Positions 16,453 through 26,059 of a stretch of DNA of 64,000 bases are shown here, one piece after another. A program made the translations under genes and the position numbers. The DNA is from VMDJ01 sp038146785 (GTDB lineage Bacteria > Pseudomonadota > Gammaproteobacteria > Chromatiales > Chromatiaceae): positions 47,190 to 111,189 of the forward strand of contig JAYQSI010000002.1 of NCBI GenBank assembly GCA_038146785.1, in the 5' to 3' direction. The number at the start of each line of letters is the position of its first letter. The stretch's first letter is position 1. A model generated the notes under the pieces. That model had not been told where the DNA came from and did not search any database. It worked only from the letters and a program-made list of their open reading frames with translations.

Positions 16453-16797
16453 ATGAGTGACTGTATTTTTTGCAAAATTGTTAGCGGTGATATTCCATCC
16501 GACAAAGTTTATGAAGATGATTTAGTCATCGGTTTTCGTGACCTTAATCCGCAAGCGCCACATCATTATTTGTTAATCCCTAAGCAACATATCGCCACGA
16601 TCAATGATGTGGATCAAAGTAACGAAGCGATCATGGGGCGTTTATATTCCGCTGCAGCAAAATTAGCCAAAGAGCTCGGTTTTGATGAAGCGGGTTACCG
16701 TGCGGTGATGAACTGTAATGGTGATGGTGGTCAGACGGTGTATCACGTGCATCTTCATTTGTTGGCGGGTCGTCAACTCACTTGGCCTCCAGGCTAG
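16453..16797 (+). CDS. hinT: HIT family nucleotide hydrolase (HinT type)
   Basis: Histidine-triad purine nucleoside phosphoramidase of 114 residues. It starts with SDCIFCKIVSGDIPSDKVYED, typical of the group, and ends with the catalytic triad VYHVHLHLLAGRQLTWPPG (H-x-H-x-H at about 99-103). The protein is cytoplasmic and acts on AMP-lysine or AMP-N conjugates. It lies 9 bases after recR in the same run. Confidence 0.95.
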   Translation: MSDCIFCKIVSGDIPSDKVYEDDLVIGFRDLNPQAPHHYLLIPKQHIATINDVDQSNEAIMGRLYSAAAKLAKELGFDEAGYRAVMNCNGDGGQTVYHVHLHLLAGRQLTWPPG

Positions 16798-16800
16798 TCT

Positions 16801-17250
16801 ATGGCGCAGATCTGGGTGGATGCCGATGCGTGTCCAGTGATCATTAAAGAGGTGCTTTATAAAGCGGCTGTACGTACACAAACGCAGCTGACCTTAGTGG
16901 CTAATCAGGCGTTATCAGTACCGCATTCAAAATACATCTCAAGTGTTCAGGTGCCATCAGGTTTTGATGTTGCAGATAACGAGATCGTTCAGCGAAGTGC
17001 GGCAGGTGATCTGGTGATTACCAGTGATATTCCCTTGGCCGATGAAATCATCACTAAAGGCGGTTTAGCGCTTAGTCCGCGTGGCGAGTTATTTACCGCT
17101 GAAAACATCAAAGGTCGTCTAAACATCCGTGACTTTATGGAAACCATGCGTAGCAGTGGTATTCAATCAGGCGGGCCTGCTGCACTTAATGCCAACGATA
17201 AGCAGGCGTTTGCGAATCAATTGGATCGTTGGTTGGCTAAGCAGCGTTAG
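16801..17250 (+). CDS. yaiI: YaiI/YqxD family protein (DUF188)
   Basis: A 149-residue member of the UPF0178/DUF188 family with a PIN-like fold and no established function. The N-terminal IWVDADACPVIIKEVLYKAA is diagnostic, as are the central VITSDIPLADEI and the RGELFTAENIKGRL stretch. It starts three bases after hinT. Its 3' end overlaps the convergent UbiB-family gene by 14 bases. Confidence 0.93.
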   Translation: MAQIWVDADACPVIIKEVLYKAAVRTQTQLTLVANQALSVPHSKYISSVQVPSGFDVADNEIVQRSAAGDLVITSDIPLADEIITKGGLALSPRGELFTAENIKGRLNIRDFMETMRSSGIQSGGPAALNANDKQAFANQLDRWLAKQR

Positions 17251-18547
17251 CAAAAGAGCTGACGATAGGTCTTACCGGTAAATCAGCATTGATCTTTTGC
17301 AGCGTCAGATACAGGCCGCCCAGCTTGCGGTGTAAGAACAACACATCGGTGGGTGGTAAGCGATAAAACTTTTGTTTTAAGCGAAGATCCACCACCAGCT
17401 CTTGGAGCTCATCTGCAATTTGTAGCTGACGGAAGTTCACGTTATCTGCCATGCGCAGTGGTGAGGTTGCCAATTCGATCATTTGATTGATCGCATGGGC
17501 GTATGGTTCTGGGTCAGTAGTGTCGAGATAACCTACCTGACAGGCGCTGTGATGGATGTCTTGCTGATTATTGTCTAAACAAGCAGTGAGTAACTGTTTA
17601 AGCGCTTGTTGAAGATCGTGAGGGATCACGCGTGTGGCGCCAAAGTCGAGCAGCTGCAGTACACGACGATCTGCATCGTAGAGATAGTTAGCAAAGTTGG
17701 GGTCGGTTTGTGCGGTTCCCCATTCAAATACTTCGGTGACCGCTAAGCTTAGGAGTCGGTTGCCCATTTCATTGCGTAAGTCAGCGGGCTCGTTGACTAG
17801 CTCATCAATGGGTTTGCCATCCAGCCAATCCATAACCAGTACGTGTTCGGTTGTTAGCTCATCGAGTACCGCTGGCACTTCCAAGTAGTCGATCTCTTTG
17901 GTGCGCTCAGCGTAATCTCTTAGGTGTTGTGCTTCGAGCAGGTAATCCGCTTCGGTGTGGAGTTGCTGCTTCGCTTCCTCAAGAAGTGGCGTCAGATCTA
18001 AACCCTCTGGCAGCAAACCAGACCAGCGGAGCACCATCGCAACATTATCAATGTCACTGTCGATGCTTTTGCGAATGCCTGGGTACTGGAGTTTTACTGC
18101 CACACGACGACCATCTTTCAGCTCGGCGTAATGCACTTGACCAATAGATGCAGCAGCCACTGGAGTGAAGTTGAAGCGTTGGAATTGTTGATCCCAGTTA
18201 TCACCCCAATTCGCTTTAAGTACTTTGGCAGTTTCACCTAATGGTAGGTGCGTAGCATCTGAGCGCAATGAGCTGAGCAGCTCGCTAAGCTCGGGTGGAA
18301 GTACATTACCGCTATCCATAGATAACAGCTGACCAAGCTTCATTGCAGCGCCGCGCAGTTCCGAAAGCGTTTTACCCATGCGTTCTAGGTTACGCGGAGT
18401 TAGAACAAGGTCTTTGAGTGCAGGGCGGTTGCCACTTGCCCATTGCTTGCTCGCTTCGGTCATTACACCTGTGGCGATGCCGCCGGCAAGTTTACTGAGA
18501 ACGCCAAAGCGACCGATGCGACTGGTGGTGACCTTTCTACCTGACAT
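17237..18547 (-). CDS. ABC1/UbiB (AarF) family atypical kinase-like protein
   Basis: A 436-residue protein of the ABC1 family, whose members (UbiB, COQ8) support quinone synthesis or lipid homeostasis. The signature N-terminal KxGQ motif is in AAMKLGQLLSMD (about 66-77), and the Ala-rich nucleotide loop is in PVAAASIGQVHYAEL. There follow AVKLQYPG, the catalytic-loop equivalent DPNFANYLYD and the metal motif LLDFGATR. It lacks the two C-terminal membrane helices of true UbiB and is closer to stand-alone AarF-like proteins. It is downstream of the small 18553 gene on the minus strand. Confidence 0.88.
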   Translation of the reverse strand: MSGRKVTTSRIGRFGVLSKLAGGIATGVMTEASKQWASGNRPALKDLVLTPRNLERMGKTLSELRGAAMKLGQLLSMDSGNVLPPELSELLSSLRSDATHLPLGETAKVLKANWGDNWDQQFQRFNFTPVAAASIGQVHYAELKDGRRVAVKLQYPGIRKSIDSDIDNVAMVLRWSGLLPEGLDLTPLLEEAKQQLHTEADYLLEAQHLRDYAERTKEIDYLEVPAVLDELTTEHVLVMDWLDGKPIDELVNEPADLRNEMGNRLLSLAVTEVFEWGTAQTDPNFANYLYDADRRVLQLLDFGATRVIPHDLQQALKQLLTACLDNNQQDIHHSACQVGYLDTTDPEPYAHAINQMIELATSPLRMADNVNFRQLQIADELQELVVDLRLKQKFYRLPPTDVLFLHRKLGGLYLTLQKINADLPVRPIVSSFANAA

Positions 18548-18552
18548 GTGAT

Positions 18553-18849
18553 TTACGAGAATGTAATACGAGCGGCTAATGCAGAGTCATCGAGCGATAC
18601 GTCGTTAAGGTCTTCGCCAGTTTTACCCATGACAATGGCTTTTCCAGAAATAGGGACGAGTTTATCGATCTGAAAACGACCTTTGGCTTGACGTAAGAAA
18701 CACTCTTCATCGAAAAAAATGTGCTGATCATCGCCTAGCTCATCTGAGATCACAGTGTCGTAACCAATCTGCGCCTGAATATCATTTTGGTTTTGGATCT
18801 CAATCAATTCGATGGATTGAGATTCGGGGTCAATTAAATATGCTTTCAT
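18553..18849 (-). CDS. Unknown 98-residue protein
   Basis: I do not recognise this small acidic protein. It begins MKAYLIDPESQSIELIEIQN and contains DDQHIFFDEECFLRQAKGRFQI, a pattern seen in short conserved hypothetical proteins. It has no signal peptide or membrane span. It is five bases upstream of the UbiB-family gene on the same strand, so they are likely co-transcribed. An AGGAG-like site (CAGGAG, minus strand) lies just before the ATG. Confidence 0.75.
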   Translation of the reverse strand: MKAYLIDPESQSIELIEIQNQNDIQAQIGYDTVISDELGDDQHIFFDEECFLRQAKGRFQIDKLVPISGKAIVMGKTGEDLNDVSLDDSALAARITFS

Positions 18850-19037
18850 CGTGAAAACTCCTGTTTAACTTTTGATTACCTTTTAGCAAAAACGTTGTGA
18901 CAAAAAACCTGTCTCGACTAGGTGTTGCCGGTTTTTTGGCGAATGTCTAAGAATAAAAGTGGTGCAGGTGAACAAGTTCTGTCAAAACGATGTGAAGTTG
19001 TGGATGATGCGCAAATCAGAACTAAGAGAGCGTATTG

Positions 19038-19775
19038 ATGCTAACTGACCACGATTTAGACGGTTTGCCGGTAGCTTCTGCAGCCGCCGCCAATATGATG
19101 CATGCAATGGGCATGAGCCGAGCTCAGCTGCATGGCTTTTTCACTTTGATTGGCTTTTACGCTGGTACCCGTCGACCTGAAGAAGATTACATGCCGGTTA
19201 TTCAAGCGGTATCACAAACTATTCCGACCAATCGTGATGTGCCGATTGATGAACAGGTAGAAGATTTTTACGAAGGGTATGAATTACCGATTGGTGAGTT
19301 CATGTTTAAGTGGGGTGCGGATGTGACCTTTGAGCAGATCCCATTAGAAAATTCAGATCAGACCGCACAGCTCTATCAAATTCGTAACTTTGATTTATTT
19401 CCTGAGGGTAAGCGAGCTGGGGTTAAGCAAGCTGATCACTTGGCTGCATTTGATGAGCTGTATTTTCCATTTTTAGAAGCGGTGGGTCAGCAAACGGCGC
19501 GTTTTGAAGAGTGCTCTTTGGTTAATTCTTTTCAATGTGGTGTCTTGCAAATGCAGATCTTTGGTCATCTCGATGTTTTAGCTGCAACACAAACGAACTT
19601 TTATTTAACCGATACCTTGCCGCCGATGATTGGGCACTTCTTCCGAGGCTTTACCCAAAACAAGCTTGAAGAAGTCACGACTTTGCAGCCTCTGCAGATC
19701 GCGATGATGGGTATGGGTGTTGGTCCGAATGCTATACATGGAGCAATACCTAGGTTATCAGCATCAGTTGATTGA
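19038..19775 (+). CDS. Unknown protein, probably the N-terminal part of a frameshifted gene
   Basis: I do not recognise this 245-residue protein. ATG at 19038 follows GAGAG at a normal distance. It is mostly helical, soluble and acidic (DEQVEDFYEGYELPIGEF, PFLEAVGQQTARFEECSLV). The last eleven residues after MGVGPNA (IHGAIPRLSAS and on) look unnatural. Dropping a single base near 19730-19737 joins it to the next entry as GVGPNA-YMEQYLGYQHQ, making one protein of about 345 residues. The next gene has no ribosome site of its own, which supports the fusion. Confidence 0.6.
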   Translation: MLTDHDLDGLPVASAAAANMMHAMGMSRAQLHGFFTLIGFYAGTRRPEEDYMPVIQAVSQTIPTNRDVPIDEQVEDFYEGYELPIGEFMFKWGADVTFEQIPLENSDQTAQLYQIRNFDLFPEGKRAGVKQADHLAAFDELYFPFLEAVGQQTARFEECSLVNSFQCGVLQMQIFGHLDVLAATQTNFYLTDTLPPMIGHFFRGFTQNKLEEVTTLQPLQIAMMGMGVGPNAIHGAIPRLSASVD

Positions 19776-20076
19776 ACATTGCGCAGACGATCTTGCACCA
19801 GAAGCGTTTTTTGAGTATGCCTTGGCGCAAGCGAAAAACTATAACGATTCAGTGAAGGGTGATTTGTTGCCGTTAAGTCGATCGAATGTGAAGTTGTTAG
19901 ATATCCCCATCTGGAATGAAGCGTGCGATAGCTTTTTCTTGGTGAATGGCTATGTAAAACAAATCTGGGGTTTTGATGCCAGTTCGGCTGAAGGTTTAGC
20001 GTACTGGGATTACAAAGCCTGTGTAGCTCAGACTATCTATGCCTCTTTGACTGAAAGTAAAGAAAGGCAACACTAA
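19738..20076 (+). CDS. Unknown protein, probably the C-terminal part of the preceding gene
   Basis: A 112-residue reading frame starting MEQYLGYQHQLIEHCADDLA. It overlaps the previous gene by 38 bases in the +1 frame and has no visible Shine-Dalgarno sequence. The composition matches the upstream protein (helical, acidic, aromatic-rich) and the function is not recognised. The most economical reading is that a 1-base insertion near 19735 splits one gene. It ends directly before the FAD oxidoreductase start (TAA ATG), so they share an operon. Confidence 0.55.
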   Translation: MEQYLGYQHQLIEHCADDLAPEAFFEYALAQAKNYNDSVKGDLLPLSRSNVKLLDIPIWNEACDSFFLVNGYVKQIWGFDASSAEGLAYWDYKACVAQTIYASLTESKERQH

Positions 20077-21013
20077 ATGCTGGATGTACTGGTGATTGGC
20101 GCTGGTATGACGGGCATTTCGTGTGCACGTCAGCTGCATGCGTCAGGGTCTTGATGTTGTGGTGCTCGATAAAGGTCGTGGTATTGGTGGGCGCATGGCG
20201 ACACGTCGTGCTGATATCAATGGTCAGACCATTCGTTTCGATCACGGTGCGCAATATGTGACCGCGCGTGATGCGGGCTTTCAGCAAGCACTCAATGAGA
20301 TCAGTGATAGCGCCGTGTTGTGGGCTGATGCAGGTAAGCCCGGTGCTTATGCGGGTGTTCCGGGTATGTCGAGTATTCCTAAAGCCTTAGCTGAAGGCTT
20401 AACGATTCATCAAAGCGAGCGCGTTGAGAAACTTGAGCTTCAAGGTGATTACTGGCTTGCAACAACTGAAGATAAAAGCTGGAAAGCAAAGCGCGTAGTG
20501 ATGACGGTGCCGTTTCCGCAGGTGGCGCCGATTATTGGTGAAGATCATCCTTTATCTGCCAAGCTCACTGGGCTTGAGTTTGCACCCTGCATGACGTTGA
20601 TGGCGGCCTTTAAGCCACAGGTAGAGCTTGATAAAGCAACGCGTTTAAATGCAGCGAGTGATTTGTCATGGATTGCGTATAACAGTGGTAAGCCGGGGCG
20701 TGAAGATGCTGTCGATGCGTGGTTAGCGCAGGCAAGTGTTGAATGGAGTGCTGCACGGGTTAATCAAGATAAGGCAAAGAGTGAGCAAGAGATGCAAGTG
20801 CTGCTCTGTGAGGCCTTGTCTTTAGATCCGGCGGATATGTTGCACTCAGCTTTTCATAGTTGGCTATATGCTCGAATCGTGAATCCCTTGGGTGTGCCTT
20901 ACTTGGTCGATGAGACTCAATCACTGTATTTAGGTGGTGATTGGTGTTTGGGTGCGCGTGTTGAGTCGGCTTGGCAAAGCGGCACAGCTATTGCGCAGGC
21001 ATTAACGGCTTAA
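20077..21013 (+). CDS. Renalase-like FAD-dependent oxidoreductase, split by a 1-base insertion
   Basis: FAD/NAD(P)-binding amine-oxidase-fold protein of the renalase-like group. The dinucleotide motif VIGAGMTGISCARQL is in the first frame and is followed by GLDVVVLDKGRGIGGRMATR in the +1 frame. The break is the GGG at 20146-20148: one G fewer gives RQLHASGLDVVVLDK. The C-terminal FAD site is YLGGDWCLGARVESAWQSG. The restored length is about 311 residues. The reaction is unknown. It converges on ybbP with 4 bases of overlap. Treated as a real gene with a likely sequence error. Confidence 0.85.
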
Positions 21014-23412
21014 CTTCTAAATTGCTGCGTGGGTGGTTGCTGCAATAAGCGGCGTTCACTTAACCAGCCAATCACTAACAAAAGAGACGTACCAATAGCG
21101 ACGCTGATGACCCATGTGCTGAAAGGGATGCCCAGTGTTAAGCCAAACAGTCGCTGAGCTATCAGGGTGGCGGCAATATGTGCCAGTGAAGCTGCAAGTA
21201 AGCCGACGGCGCTACCAATAAAAGCAAATTCAGTGAGCGTTGCGTTCACAATAAAGCGCTTTGATGCACCTAGAGTGCGCAATGTCGCGACTTCTTTTGC
21301 GCGTTGACGACGAGCGGTTTCGATACTGACGAGTAGTAAGACGATGGCAGCAATCAGTGTGAAACTAAACACACCTTGAACAGCGCGCAGACCGCGATCG
21401 AGTACACCTTTTACTTTATCTATAAGTGGTGTGAGATTGATGGATGACACGCTTGGATAGTCGCGTAAGAGCTTTTGTAGCGTGCCGGTTTTATCCGGGG
21501 CTATGTAAACACTACTGATAAAAGCATGTGGTACTTCGTTGGTGAGATTTTCGGTACCTTGGACAAAAAAGTTCACATTAAATGAGTCCCATTTGACCGA
21601 GCGGATACTCAGGATGGGTGCGCTGACATTAATCGCGCCAGCTCGAAAGGTGAGTTCATCACCCAGTTTGAGATTGAGTGATTGCGCTAGACCTTGTTCA
21701 ACCGAAAAGCCTTTTTGATCATTGCTCCATGCATTGCCTGCAATGATGCGATTGTCATTCTGAAATTGATTGTGGAAGCCTAAGCTGTATTCACGTGAGG
21801 CGAGTCGTTTACCTCGGTCGGTATCAAATTGATCGAGATTGATGGCTTGACCATTAATTGCACTGAGTCGAGCGCGCGTTGTGGCAAAGAAGTTATTCGC
21901 CGCAATGTTGTTTTGTTGGAGCTGTTTTATCAGTCGATCTTTTTCGGTGGGTAATACATTCAATAAAAAATGATTTGGAGTGTTTGTTGGCAAACTGGTT
22001 GACCACAGTTGATAAAGATCGGTGCGAAGATAATTGAGTATCAGCAACATACATAAGGCGATCGACAGGCCGCTGATTTGGACCATCACAATGCCGGGGC
22101 GACGTTTAATAGCACCTAAACCAAAGCCGACCGCGCCATGAAGCTTAATGCGCTGAACAAGTGCTTGGAAAAGACGCAGGATAACCATCAGGCCAAGGGT
22201 GATAGCAATTAAAGCGCCGAGCAGTATGCCGGCTAAGCTGATGTCTTCTGCTTGGTAAGCCACCAGTAGGGCATAGGTGATAAAGACTGAGCCGCCGAGT
22301 AACCATTGCGAGCGATTCGTGCCGCGTGATTCGTTGCGTAATAAACGATTAGGCGAGACTGAACGGATTGCCCATAAGCCAGGTAGTGATAGACCAATAG
22401 ATAAAATCAGGGCATGGATGATGCTGGGGATTGCCGGTGTCCATTCTGCTGCAGGCAAGCTGTTACCTATCCAATCACTAGCGAGCTGAACGGCCGACCA
22501 TTGCAAACCGTAGCCAATCAGGATGCCGCTTAATGTGGCGAATAATGTGATGCCTAATAGTTTGCGCAGGTAGCGCCAAAGAACTTGTTGCGATGACATG
22601 CCAAGCGCTCTAAAGATGGCAGCGGCATAGAGCGATTCACTGAGGATGAGCTGTAGCGCCAAGATGATGGCGACACCGCCAACGATGCTTGCTGAAAGCG
22701 CAGAGAGATTGATGAACTTCTCGCCACGTTGAATAGCGGTTTGTAATTCTGGGCGGCCATCGGTGGGCTCAAGCCAACTGTCATTTTTTTCTAACGCAGG
22801 CGTGAGTGTTTTGCGATAGGTATTGAGTTGTTGTGGATTGCCTGCCAGTAGCAGTCGATATTTCACACGACTGGCAGGACCTATCAGTCCGCTATTAAGA
22901 ACATCTTCATGATGTGCGATGACTTTTGGCGCGAGTCGAAAGAAATTCATGCCGACATCGGGTTCATCAACAATGTAGCCGCTGGGTTTGAGAGTTAATT
23001 CACCAAGAGAGATGTCTTGTTGTTGTACTAATGACTCTAATTCTGGCGCGAGAATAACCTGGCCAGCTATGGGTGGCTGTGTATAAAGATCGTCACCACG
23101 CCATTGCAATTGACCGCGAAGCGGATAGTTATCGCTAACTCCTTTAACTTGAACAAGTTGAGTGTCGTCACCAATAAAAATGACGCTTGGGAATTCTGTG
23201 ATAAGTGCAGTACGTAGGCCTTGTTGTTCTGCGCGTTCACGCCATTCGTTAGGGATGGCTTCTGTTCGCTCAAGTACCAGATCAGCGGCAAGCGCGGATG
23301 ATTTTTCTAACGTTAGACTCTGAGCAACGCGGTTGGTGAGAAAACCAACGGTGCTTAATGCTGTCACCGCAACCAGTAGGGCGGCGAAATACAGTCGCCA
23401 ATACCGACTCAT
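21010..23412 (-). CDS. ybbP: FtsX-like ABC transporter permease (YbbP)
   Basis: Large inner-membrane permease of 800 residues of the MacB/FtsX superfamily, the YbbP type with two FtsX-like halves. Membrane segments cluster at about 10-27, 236-340 and 370-475, and again at about 680-790 (FTLIAAIVLLLVSIETARRQRAKEVATLRTLGAS in between). Large periplasmic domains lie between them. The partner ATPase YbbA is encoded just upstream with a 4-base overlap. In Escherichia coli the same trio (tesA divergent from ybbA-ybbP) occurs. The transported substrate is unknown; a lipoprotein or lipid-related role is inferred from relatives. Confidence 0.9.
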   Translation of the reverse strand: MSRYWRLYFAALLVAVTALSTVGFLTNRVAQSLTLEKSSALAADLVLERTEAIPNEWRERAEQQGLRTALITEFPSVIFIGDDTQLVQVKGVSDNYPLRGQLQWRGDDLYTQPPIAGQVILAPELESLVQQQDISLGELTLKPSGYIVDEPDVGMNFFRLAPKVIAHHEDVLNSGLIGPASRVKYRLLLAGNPQQLNTYRKTLTPALEKNDSWLEPTDGRPELQTAIQRGEKFINLSALSASIVGGVAIILALQLILSESLYAAAIFRALGMSSQQVLWRYLRKLLGITLFATLSGILIGYGLQWSAVQLASDWIGNSLPAAEWTPAIPSIIHALILSIGLSLPGLWAIRSVSPNRLLRNESRGTNRSQWLLGGSVFITYALLVAYQAEDISLAGILLGALIAITLGLMVILRLFQALVQRIKLHGAVGFGLGAIKRRPGIVMVQISGLSIALCMLLILNYLRTDLYQLWSTSLPTNTPNHFLLNVLPTEKDRLIKQLQQNNIAANNFFATTRARLSAINGQAINLDQFDTDRGKRLASREYSLGFHNQFQNDNRIIAGNAWSNDQKGFSVEQGLAQSLNLKLGDELTFRAGAINVSAPILSIRSVKWDSFNVNFFVQGTENLTNEVPHAFISSVYIAPDKTGTLQKLLRDYPSVSSINLTPLIDKVKGVLDRGLRAVQGVFSFTLIAAIVLLLVSIETARRQRAKEVATLRTLGASKRFIVNATLTEFAFIGSAVGLLAASLAHIAATLIAQRLFGLTLGIPFSTWVISVAIGTSLLLVIGWLSERRLLQQPPTQQFRS

Positions 23413-24086
23413 ACGAAACGGCCGTTGACGAGAGTAAGTGTTCGATCACATCGTTCAGCCAAGGTGGCATCGTGTGTGATTAATAGCAGCGTGGTGTCAT
23501 GCTGCTGGCGTAAATCGAACAGCAGATCTTCAATTAAGGCGCCGGTTTTATTATCCAGATTGCCGGTGGGTTCATCTGCGAACAGCACTTTGGGTTGAGT
23601 AGCGAAAGCCCGTGCGATAGCCACACGTTGTTGTTCACCACCTGAGAGTTGGTTGGGCTTGTTATCAAGTTTGTTCGCTAAACCCACTGAAGCTAAGGCT
23701 GCCTTGGCAGTTTGATCGGGGTTGGTGGCTTTGGCGATTTCCAGAGGTAGTCGCACATTTTCGAGTGCGCTCATGCCAGGTACGAGATGAAATTGCTGAA
23801 AGACAAAACCAATGTCTTTTCGGCGAAGTGCGGCAAGGTCTTCTTCGTCTAGACCGTCTAATGCGTTACCCAATAAGCTAATGGCACCTGCGCTGGGTTG
23901 ATCAAGGCCAGCAAGTAAACTCAGTAGTGTGGTTTTTCCAGAGCCTGATTCACCCACAATAGCCACAGCTTCACCGTGTTTGACCTGCAAATCGACTCCC
24001 TGCAGGATGTCGAGTGTGTCACCACTGGGTGTGATGAAGTGTTTATCAAGCGATTGAGCGGTTATGGCGAAGTTAGTGCTATTCAT
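23409..24086 (-). CDS. ybbA: ABC transporter ATPase YbbA (LolD/MacB-like)
   Basis: ATPase of 225 residues that powers YbbP. Walker A is GESGSGKTTLLSLLAG (about 44-59), the signature is LSGGEQQRVAIARAF (about 147-161), Walker B is VLFADEPTGNLD, with switch His in LLITHD. The ATG at 24086 lies 23 bases inside the divergent tesA gene, so the two 5' ends overlap, as they do in other gammaproteobacteria. The stop overlaps the ybbP start. Confidence 0.93.
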   Translation of the reverse strand: MNSTNFAITAQSLDKHFITPSGDTLDILQGVDLQVKHGEAVAIVGESGSGKTTLLSLLAGLDQPSAGAISLLGNALDGLDEEDLAALRRKDIGFVFQQFHLVPGMSALENVRLPLEIAKATNPDQTAKAALASVGLANKLDNKPNQLSGGEQQRVAIARAFATQPKVLFADEPTGNLDNKTGALIEDLLFDLRQQHDTTLLLITHDATLAERCDRTLTLVNGRFV

Positions 24087-24657
24087 TCTGTTGTGTATGT
24101 TCCAGGTAGGTGCAGTGAAAGCCTCTACCTGGTTAGTCGTTGGTGACAGCTTAAGTTCCGCCTATGGTATCGCTGAAGAGGCGGGCTGGGTGGCTTTGCT
24201 TAGAAAGCACATGGCTTCTACCGATCCTAACGTCCAAGTCGTTAATGCGAGTATTTCAGGTGATACCACTTTTGGTGGCGTGGAGCGCTTACCAACCTTA
24301 ATCAAAGAGTATGCGCCTTCGTTGGTGATCATCGAGCTTGGTGGTAATGATGGCCTGCGTGGTTTTAATTTGAAAAAAACCGAAGAGAATTTGCGCCAGA
24401 TGGTCCGCTTAGTTTCGCAGAGTAACGCCAAGGCAGTGTTAGCAGGTATGCAGATCCCACCGAATTATGGTCCTTTTTACAGTCGACGTTTTGCAGGCCT
24501 ATATAAGAAAGTGGCTGATTCTGAGGATGCGGTATTAGTCCCTTTTTTGCTTGAGGGTGTTGCTGAAGATCAGTCCCTGTTTCTTGATGATGGTATTCAT
24601 CCAAATGAAAAAGCACAGCCAATCATTTTGCAGAATGTGCTGAATGCGCTGAAATAA
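24064..24657 (+). CDS. tesA: Periplasmic SGNH arylesterase/thioesterase (TesA)
   Basis: Multifunctional acyl-CoA thioesterase, arylesterase and lysophospholipase of 197 residues with a signal peptide (LVLFILLCMFQVGAVKAS). The SGNH blocks are present: block I VVGDSLSSAYGI with the nucleophile Ser, block III ELGGNDGLRG, and block V DDGIHPNEKAQ with the catalytic Asp and His. It diverges from ybbA with overlapping 5' ends. A bidirectional terminator follows. Confidence 0.94.
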   Translation: MAKLVLFILLCMFQVGAVKASTWLVVGDSLSSAYGIAEEAGWVALLRKHMASTDPNVQVVNASISGDTTFGGVERLPTLIKEYAPSLVIIELGGNDGLRGFNLKKTEENLRQMVRLVSQSNAKAVLAGMQIPPNYGPFYSRRFAGLYKKVADSEDAVLVPFLLEGVAEDQSLFLDDGIHPNEKAQPIILQNVLNALK

Positions 24658-24660
24658 AAA

Positions 24661-24680
24661 AGGGCAGTGTTAACTGCCCT
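24661..24680. terminator. Bidirectional terminator between tesA and nhaA
   Basis: AGGGCAGT / ACTGCCCT with a GTTA loop. The A-rich side (24652-24660) gives a T-run for nhaA transcripts on the minus strand. The plus-strand tail is weaker. Confidence 0.75.
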
Positions 24681-24687
24681 TGAGAGA

Positions 24688-26059
24688 TTATTTTTTAGTG
24701 GCTTGAAGTAGCACTAAGGTTCCTGCAATACCCGCAATCACGGATGCGCCAATGATGCCAAGTTTGGCTTGCGTGATCAGTTCTGGATGACCAAGGTACG
24801 CAAGGTCTGCGATAAAGATCGACATGGTAAAACCAATACCGCCGAGTAAAGATGCGCCAGCAATGTGTTTCATATTTACACCGGTAGGTAACTTAGCGAA
24901 TCCCATCTTTACTGCGATGATCGCGGCTCCTGTGATGCCAACAAACTTACCGAACAACAAACCTGCAGCGATACCAATGGTGACAGGGTGGGCTAGGCTG
25001 CTGAGGAAGTTGTCGAACTGAATGACAACACCTGCGTTAAATAGCGCAAAGATTGGCAAGATGATCAAAGCTACCCAAACGTGCATCGAATGCTCTAAGC
25101 GTTGTAGTGGTGTTTGTACACCGTGAATACCTGTTTCGAACGTTTGTACCACGGCGACCATTTTTTCATTCTTTAAGATGCTGTCACCTTCTTCATAGGT
25201 TTCATCAAAGCGATAAAGTAATTCGCGCATGCGACGTGAAAACGAGACGGGTTCGAAACGTGGCTTAGTCGGTATCGCAAAAGCAGTGATTACACCGGCC
25301 AGAGTGGCGTGTACGCCTGATTGTAATAAGGCTAACCAAAGTAGTAAGCCGACAACAAAGTAAGGTTGTGGTTTACGAATGCCAAAGAAGTTCATCGCAA
25401 TCAGTAAGCCGACAACAACGGCGCCAATCACCAAGTAAAGCATCTGTAAGTTTTCGGTATAGAAAATCGCGATCACTAATACAGCACCGAGATCGTCGAC
25501 GATCGCAAGGGCGACTAAGAAGGTAATCAGTGCTTTCGGTACACGACCTGCCAGTAACGCAATAACGCCTAGATGCAAAGGCGATGTCGGTTGCCATTGG
25601 GATGCCCCAACCGCGAAGGTTGGTTGGATCGTCAACTAAGAAAGCAAAGGTCAATGCTGGGATAGCCATACCGCCAATCGCTGCAACGATGGGTAATGCG
25701 GCGGCTTGTGGGTCAGCAAGCTCGCCAACTAAGAATTCGCGTTTAAGTTCTAGGCCAACGACTAAGAAGAAGAGAGTCATCAAGCCATCATTGATCCAAT
25801 GATGCAGGGTTTTGGTCATGCCGAACTCGCCAATCGCAAAACCACCTTCTATATGAAGCATGTGCTCGTAGTAGGGGCCGAGAGCGGTATTCGCCATGAT
25901 CAGTGCCACGAGGGCAGCTGCCATCAGAACAAAGCCTGAGGTGGTTTCTTGCTTTACGAATTGCTCAAAAGGCGTGGCGATTTGGTCGAATTGCTCTTCC
26001 CAGCGTGCCTTGATGGTGCCTTTTTTATCGTCGTCAAACTTTAGATCAGAGTCGCTCAT
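24688..26059 (-). CDS. nhaA: Na+/H+ antiporter NhaA, split by a 1-base insertion
   Basis: Inner-membrane sodium/proton antiporter of the NhaA family for pH and sodium homeostasis. The first frame runs from MSDSDLKFDDDKKG through FFLVVGLELKREFLVGEL to GWGIPMATDIAFA. The second continues LGVIALLAGRVPKALITFLVALAIVDDLGAVLVIAIFYT, including the paired functional Asp residues. The break lies at 25571-25575: removing one base restores DIAFALGVIALLAG, the family sequence. The intact length would be about 456 residues. A sodium gradient kept by NhaA would also drive BicA-type bicarbonate uptake. Confidence 0.9.

Noticed and set aside
24064..24086. Overlapping divergent starts of tesA and ybbA as something new
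   Set aside because: The same divergent tesA/ybbA-ybbP layout with close or overlapping starts is known in Escherichia coli and relatives.
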